64,000 nt of DNA from Rutpela maculata (lineage: Eukaryota > Arthropoda > Insecta > Coleoptera > Cerambycidae): positions 12,058,918-12,122,917 of the forward strand of contig OW386292.2 of NCBI GenBank assembly GCA_936432065.2, read 5' to 3'. Below the pieces are notes generated by a model. It was not told where the DNA came from, did no database searches, and saw only the letters and a program-made list of their open reading frames with translations. Made by a program: the position numbers and the translations under genes. This document shows, piece after piece, positions 58,297 through 64,000 of this stretch (position 1 is the stretch's first letter; every line of letters begins with the position of its first letter).

Positions 58297-58932
58297 TAGA
58301 GATGGGTACAAGCTGTTATTTTTTAATAACAGGTTTAAACTGCTTCTGCTGTTTTGAGATATCAGTTTAAAAATAAAAGATCGCTGAGAAGTACTGGCAT
58401 TCGCATATTGCTGTGCACAGTTTGTAGTATGTAAACTTTTCGGTCACGTGAATTTGACGCAGCTGTCTGAAGGGCATACAAAATCTCATTTACTGTTTGT
58501 TTATCATTGTGCGCAAAAGGTTTTCAGAGTGTGTTCCGCTTAATTCTCCCCGTTTTAGAGACCTTATATCCATGTTTCTCGGCGTTCTTTTGACAGCTTG
58601 TTGTTTTTCTTCACGGTCCTTTAAAATAGCAGGGATTCTAAAGAAACTAACTCTTTCTCCTCTATTACCACAATTCACTACTGAACAGAACAAAGGTATT
58701 TTCGTAACTATTGCAAATGAGAACAGCGGCTATTATAACAATCACACTTTAATAACAAAGGAATGCAAATGAAAATAATGAGTTGTCATGCAAAATGGCG
58801 CCGATGACAGCATGACGTCAACCGAAAATAGTATCTTGGTATCTTGGCTACTGCAGAAATAACAGTCTGTTAATGCTATTTACAAATAACAGTTATAAAA
58901 TAATAGGTTGTTAAATAGCGACTCATCTCCAA
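58297..58932. mobile_element. hAT-like non-autonomous element carrying a THAP remnant
   Basis: TTGTTTTC flanks both sides (58289-58296 and 58933-58940), an 8-bp duplication. Ends are TAGAGATGGG and ACTCATCTCCAA (imperfect inverse). It has been inserted in an older repeat: TGACGTCACGCTGTC...GGAGGGCACA (58247-58276) is matched inversely by TGTGCCCTCCAGACAGCGGCGTCA at 58973-58996. Confidence 0.75.
58490..58693 (-). pseudogene. THAP-type zinc finger remnant
   Basis: The minus-strand frame starts MFCSVVNCGNRGERVSFFRIP, which matches the start of THAP domains (CxxxxCxNR...SFFRFP). Downstream the frame drifts: the expected RRxxW segment (ERRETWI) is in another frame near 58575, so it is broken. THAP domains are DNA-binding modules of P-element transposases and host proteins. 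It sits inside a hAT-like element. Confidence 0.72.
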
Positions 58933-59245
58933 TTGTTTTCATTTGCATTGCCTGTTATTGGATGAGGTTTTATGTGCCCTCCAGACAGCGGCGTCAAAGT
59001 CACGTGACCTAAAATAATCAATTAATAAAAATAGACTGCTAATTATAGGTTAGATTTCTAACCAGCAAAAAGCGTTTTATTTTATTGAGACAAACTATTT
59101 AAAACTTCATAAACATTACATTGAATTAGATTTTGGTTGAAATTACGGGAACCAGGCAGAAATTTTAATAAAAGCTACGTAATACTTGTAAAACTTAAGA
59201 AACATATATTTTTGAGGTTAGCTGTGATGCCACGTGCAGATGCCC

Positions 59246-59253
59246 TATAAAAT
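59246..59253 (+). promoter_or_regulatory. TATA box of the small peptide gene
   Basis: TATAAAAT lies 80 bases upstream of the ATG at 59326. A start site near 59275-59295 (around GCACAGTTCCAGTTCG) would give a short 5' leader. Confidence 0.55.
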
Positions 59254-59325
59254 AAAGTATTTCCCACTTGATGATCCCCGAACAGCACAGTTCCAGTTCG
59301 TTTATTCGTCACATCGCTAATAAAA

Positions 59326-59481
59326 ATGCACAGCACAATGATTCACGCTCTTTTGGTTAGCGTTGGATTTCTGTCATGTACGACGCCCCTATGTAATGCA
59401 AGGCTTACAACTCGAGCGCCAGTTCCAAAATTAGAAGCACTGGAACACGCTACCAGGATAGCTAACAGTGAAGAAAGTTAA
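59326..59481 (+). CDS. Small secreted peptide, 51 residues (candidate gene)
   Basis: A single open frame runs from ATG to TAA. The start context is AATAAAAATG. Residues 1-25 (MHSTMIHALLVSVGFLSCTT then PLCNA) form a typical signal peptide with probable cleavage after NA. The remaining 26 residues, RLTTRAPVPKLEALEHATRI then ANSEES, are cysteine-free, with a basic start, a helical middle and an acidic end. A TATA box lies 80 bases upstream and AATAAA signals begin 17 bases after the stop. I do not recognise the family. It could be a peptide hormone, an antimicrobial or an accessory secreted peptide; no amidation or dibasic site is evident. Confidence 0.58.
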   Translation: MHSTMIHALLVSVGFLSCTTPLCNARLTTRAPVPKLEALEHATRIANSEES

Positions 59482-59497
59482 TTCTAGGCAATCAGTG

Positions 59498-59507
59498 AAT
59501 AAATAAA
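59498..59507 (+). terminator. Overlapping poly(A) signals of the small peptide gene
   Basis: AATAAATAAA gives two overlapping AATAAA hexamers 17-26 bases downstream of the stop codon at 59479-59481. Confidence 0.55.
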
Positions 59508-60164
59508 ACACTCGTTTAAAACAACAAGAAAATAACAGTTTGTTGTATTTCTTGAATGTACCGAAGCCGGCTAGATTTAAAATGATCAACTAGACAGAGA
59601 AAGTAGCTTCGTGGTAAAAATATAATTGGACTGTTGGAGATATTATGTCACAAAATGTTAGGTTAAACCAATAAATGAACTGACGGAAATACCTACAAAA
59701 AGATGGCGTCAATAGAATTTGGACGGGAAGTGTCGCTTCTGGTAGTTGTCTTTTCTGTGGTTTTGTGTACTTACTTTGACAGCTTCGATGAATAGCAATT
59801 ACAATTATTTTTAGCTGTAGATGTTTGTTATGACCAATTTTTTCATTACAACATCAACTCTCAGTATCGGTCAGTTTTTATCGTACAGAGATTAGTAAAA
59901 AACCAAATTGAAGGTGTTTAACTCAACCATCAGCAAATAAGAGATTTAAAAAAAAAAAACAACAATATTTTCCGAGATATTTTTAAAAGACACATTTTTC
60001 AAAAAATGTTATTATAAGACCTCGTAAACTATAGATCTGTTCTATTATCACGTTTGTGATGCTATATCGCCAAAAAAAAGGATAGAAGGAATTTCCTATA
60101 ATAGGCCTTTTCATCATAGAAGCGTGCATGTGCTACCGCTATGTTTGTTTGCAGGAACTATGAA

Positions 60165-60425
60165 ATGTTCGGACACTTGATTGTCAAAATGGCTGGATCG
60201 GTATCATTTTTTCACATTAATTTAGACGAAAGTGTGATTGACGGTGCAAAATTAGTACACAACATTGTGGAAGAACACACTTGTGCTCAATTAAGGCGCT
60301 AGCTCAAGTATCCTGGCCGTAAAATGACTGGAAGCAAGAATAAAGAACTGGTTGCAAGGTTAGAATTCAACTATCAACTTATCAATTTACATACAAGTGC
60401 ATTACAAGAAAACAAATGTGTTTAG
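60165..60425 (+). pseudogene. Left-arm copy of the SAP-like ORF, one nonsense codon
   Basis: It is the same length (261 bases) as the right-arm copy at 60922-61182, without indels. A TAG stands where the other copy has TGG (after LRR). The rest stays in frame to the final TAG. Confidence 0.75.
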
Positions 60426-60921
60426 TCTACAATATGCTTAATAACATTCTTCGTGCAGTATTTGATAATGCAGTAAAAATATTTTCTGTTTTTTTACGAA
60501 AATGTAGGGTCAAAAATGCAATTGAAAATGAGGTTTTTTGTAGATCCTTCTGTGGATAAAACTAGTTTCCTTTTTTTCTAATTTTTTCAAATAGGTAAAC
60601 TATACAATATGGCACTACCTATTTTCAAAAAATTGGTAACAGATTCATCATTATTTCTTTAAAAAACGTTGAGTTCCACCATGTTTGTTCGGACAGTTTT
60701 CTCATGTCAATATTGGATTTGACATAAACATTACGTTTTTTAACCAAATAATGACGTATCGTATAGTATACCTATTTGAAAAAATTTAAAAAAAGGATCG
60801 ACAAGAAACATCATTTTCAATTGCATTTTTGACCCTATATTTTCGTAAAAAAACAGAAAATATTTTTACTGCATTATCAATTACTGCACGAAGAATGTTA
60901 TTAAGCATATTGTAATGTAGA

Positions 60922-61182
60922 CTAAACACATTTGTTTTCTTTTAATGCACTTGTACATAAATTGATAAGTTGATAGTTGAATTCTAACCTTGCAACCAGT
61001 TCTTTATTCTTACTTCCAGTCATTTTATGGCCAGGATACTTGAACCAGTGCCTTAATTGAGCGCAAGTGTGTTCTTCCACAATGTTGTGTACTAATTTTG
61101 CACCGCTAATCACACTTTCGTCTAAATTAATGTGAAAAAATGATACCGGTCCAGCCATTTCGACAATCAAGTGTCCGAACAT
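60922..61182 (-). CDS. Right-arm ORF, 86 codons, with a SAP-like segment
   Basis: It is open from ATG to TAG on the minus strand. The segment CAQLRHWFKYPGHKMTGSKN followed by KELVARL resembles a SAP motif (LRxWLxxxGxxxxGxKxELVxRL), a short helix-turn-helix found in DNA- and RNA-binding proteins. The N-terminal half is not recognised. It lies wholly inside a palindromic element, so it may be a captured exon rather than a living gene. Confidence 0.5.
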   Translation of the reverse strand: MFGHLIVEMAGPVSFFHINLDESVISGAKLVHNIVEEHTCAQLRHWFKYPGHKMTGSKNKELVARLEFNYQLINLCTSALKENKCV

Positions 61183-61229
61183 TTCATAGTTCCCGCAAAC
61201 TTCTATGATGAAAAGCCTATTGAAAATTT

Positions 61230-62070
61230 TTTAATGCAGTCAGAGTGACTCAAAATTTCGCCCCTTTTGGGGACCTCATGAATTCGATTCAAAAGTGGTC
61301 TAGATGATAAGTCAGGATTTTTGCTGATAATATTCGATTAATTTTTATACCGGAGACAGCAAATCTCGATAGATACTCCAAACCTTGTATCCGATGGCCT
61401 TTGATTAAAAAACTAATCTGTACTAATCCAGGAAGAGGTTTATGTTTTTTTAATTTTTTTCTTGTTTTGTCGTTTTTTTTTTCAATTTTTGACTTTCTAT
61501 CTTTTCTTAGCCTTTTTTCATTTTTTTTAATTCACAAATAAATTAATTTCTGAAGCGAATATTAATAGCAAATATATTTAAGTATGCGAATCTGCTTCTT
61601 ACGTATAGAAATAGATACATCACAAATATCTGGATTCGATATATGAACTTCTTCATACTGTACATAACCGAGATACCAAACGATTGTCATAACATGGCTA
61701 CAACAACCGACGATCCGTGAACCACTTTCACAGGTACAGTAATACAGATTGAATCTATTCCAGTGTTTGCCTTATCGACTAGAATACAAATGTGATGATA
61801 TTTCCCACTACGTTAAAGATGGTACTGGTATCTGTCCAGAATTTTAAGAAAACGCAGAGGTCACCGAGAATCTAGGATTCGCCGAATCAAATAACCAGTT
61901 TAACTCGTCATATCTCCAAAACAAAAACTATGCTCAACATGAAATTTCGCCTACTTTGAAGAATCACCATAAACTATCATTCAGACCACTTTTAAATAAA
62001 ATTCATGAGGTCCCCAAGAGGGGCGAAAAATTGAGGTTTTTTTGGGTCACTCTTTGAAAAATTCCAAATA
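61230..62070. mobile_element. Foldback-like element
   Basis: AGTGACTCAAAATTTCGCCC...GGGGACCTCATGAATT at the left pairs with AATTCATGAGGTCCCC...GGGCGAAAAATTGAGG...GGTCACTCT at the right (arms about 85-90 bases). The interior has no gene. Confidence 0.78.
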
Positions 62071-64000
62071 AACGGTGAAATCTGTCTCACGCTTTTTCCG
62101 TAAAGCCCTCTATCGCACAGGAACTTCAAGTGCAACAAAGACCGCTACTATTTCACGTTGCTTATGCACGTCTAACATTTTTTTGCTTAGAGAGAAGACT
62201 TTATTTGTATTATGAATTATGATAAACAACTGCCCAGTATTTTAGTATTATAATCGATACATATTAAGTAGGTTAAACAACTGCCATACCAAATTGTATA
62301 TTGGTTTTTATATTAATTTCTTTTAGAAGACCTTGAAGAATACTCTGTTTATGTACGACGACAATGGGTTTTTTATGTTTTAATTAGGATATTTTTTCAT
62401 AATCCACGACGAAAAACACTTTCGATTTTTTTTTCCCCCAAAATTTTATTTTTATTGTTTTATTTAGATTCCTCAAAATTTTTTTTATAAAAAAGAAAAC
62501 TAAAAAAAAAAAAATGTATTAAACTTAACCAGTTTCTGGTAGTTCAAAGTAGTTGTAGGTATGCTTGTTGCTGCTACAAATAACCGGACGATTTTAAGAT
62601 CCAAGATGAATGAATGGAAGAGCAAAACATTAACAAAAATTGTATGTAAGGCAATAATAACTATGCCTGCGTAACGCGTATATTATACTATTCCTAAAAT
62701 TAATTCTACTGCCAATCGCCAAAAATTTATGTACAAAACTTTATGTTCTAAACCCATTTTATACCACTGCCTCATATTGAGGCCCTTATTCATTAATGTT
62801 TACATAAAAAATTTAAAACATTAGGACTTTATGCCATTTGAACTGATGTACAACGCAGGCTGTCTTTGAGGTCATTTCTAGTGTCAACTGTATGTGCATT
62901 TCATGAAAATAATGCATTCTAGTCTGGTTACGAGGGATAAGTGTTTCCAAAGACCTCACATGTGTATGAATTAAAACTCAATGCAATAACCACCAAAACC
63001 CATTACATCAATTTTGAGCTTTATAATGCAAATTGATGATCTCAAGAAAACGCATTTAGTAAAGTGGAAATTAGATTGGTATCGATTAATCGTTGAAACG
63101 AAGACCTGTTTTTGTCTCTTAAAGATGTTAGGGCAATAATAATTTGAATTCCAAGGCAAAAACCGTGTGCAACCAAAAAAAGCGTGTAGTCTGAAGAAGG
63201 TATTTATTTAATGAAAATTTAACAAAGGAGAGTTTTACAATGGGGTTATTTCATAATTTGTATTCACATTGAATTGGCATTCTAGGACTAGTATTAACTA
63301 AGTATATGTAACGGCAATTTTTTTTATGGATGTTAAATAATTTTAAATTCAATTTATAATTTGAAAATGGTAGTTCTCGCTAAAAGCCGTGACGTCAATG
63401 GTTACGCATGCGCAGTATAGTTCAAGCAGTAAATTTGTATGGCAGCCATGAAATACAAACTTCACCATTACCTATATTGACATGTGTGACTGACATTTTG
63501 TTTTGCCATTTTCGCTAAATGTCAAAAAATGCCACTTTTGATTTGTTCGTGCCGAGCCGAATTTTCGATTTGCCTTGTGCAATTTATGATGTGGATCAAC
63601 TAGCGTCGCGACATCGTAGGGTCCGCGCGCAGGTGTTTTTCGAAAAATATAAACGTTTCAAGATTGCATGTTTTTGCGCTATGCATGTTTTTTTTACAAT
63701 TTTTCGCCGATATCTCTGAAACAGTAAGAGCTAGTCCAAAACAAAAATACCGTAAAACGAGATCGTTTCATTACGAATCTTTTGGTTTCTTCAGAATTTT
63801 GATTTTTTTTTCGTTTCGGAGATATTTACTGAAATACGAAGGCCAAAAAATTACTCTAACGAATTTAAATAGTATTAAATTTGCTAAAACTCTTTTTTTT
63901 ATTGTTTGTCTTGCGACAAAAATGAGGGAAATAGAAGGAGCAGAAGTAAGAACTTTTTCGGTAAAATTTTGCCATTTTGTCACCGTAATTAATCGAAACT
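62071..64000. other. Sequence without a supported gene
   Basis: AT-rich with short open frames and no recognisable domain. CGTGACGTCAATGG and TACGCATGCGCAGTA (63389-63417) are GC-richer and could mark a promoter or a repeat end; similar ATGCGCAG words occur at about 44635. Confidence 0.4.

Larger units (their letters stand above)
60100..61220. mobile_element. Palindromic element of about 1.1 kb with an ORF in each arm
   Basis: ATAGGCCTTTTCATCATAGAAG at the left is inverse to CTTCTATGATGAAAAGCCTATT at the right. Pairing runs almost to the centre near 60680. Both arms carry the same 87-codon frame pointing inward. Confidence 0.87.

Noticed and set aside
63519..63719. 66-codon + strand frame near GC-richer sequence
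   Set aside because: No homology recognised and the continuation (GATATCTCTGAAAC...) looks like dispersed repeat text.

Overview
This is a piece of an arthropod, very probably insect, nuclear genome. It is AT-rich and has split genes with GT-AG introns. Its repeats include an errantivirus-type LTR element, a CR1/Jockey-like LINE, and hAT, piggyBac and Tc1/mariner-type DNA elements.

One large gene dominates. A secreted zinc metalloprotease of the ADAMTS family runs on the + strand from before base 224 to a stop codon at 55513-55515. I placed 25 coding exons by reading splice sites and checking phase across every junction. Together they give 4,088 coding bases in one open frame, about 1,361 codons. 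The order is: end of the metalloprotease domain with an intact zinc motif, disintegrin-like region, central thrombospondin repeat (TSR), cysteine-rich region, spacer, ten C-terminal TSRs and a GON domain. That is the layout of ADAMTS9/ADAMTS20, worm GON-1 and probably fly AdamTS-A. The signal peptide, prodomain and first part of the catalytic domain lie upstream of the window.

The introns are full of long inverted repeats (foldbacks, hundreds of bases to about 6 kb). The main ones are near 9151-11030, 11807-12350, 12751-18776, 16762-18541, 19550-26082, 27491-28210, 28791-33312, 36880-39225, 40110-41025, 42291-42856, 44701-45629, 46545-46770, 48884-50592, 51955-52975, 60100-61220 and 61230-62070. 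Many contain later insertions: a decayed errantivirus at about 22221-25988, a LINE at about 29479-32345, a hAT-like MITE with 8-bp target duplication at 38091-38354, and a piggyBac-like MITE in TTAA at 38382-38836. In several cases the opposite arm preserves the empty site.

Other items are a U1 snRNA-like pseudogene (about 35186-35338), a 5S-rRNA-like segment (about 11700-11790, minus strand), a hAT-type element carrying a THAP-domain remnant (58297-58932), and a foldback whose two arms both carry an 86-codon ORF with a possible SAP-like segment (60165-60425 and 60922-61182).

Downstream of the ADAMTS gene, 59326-59481 looks like a compact single-exon gene for a 51-residue secreted peptide, with a TATA box and poly(A) signals. 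The last 2 kb (62071-64000) shows no gene I can support.
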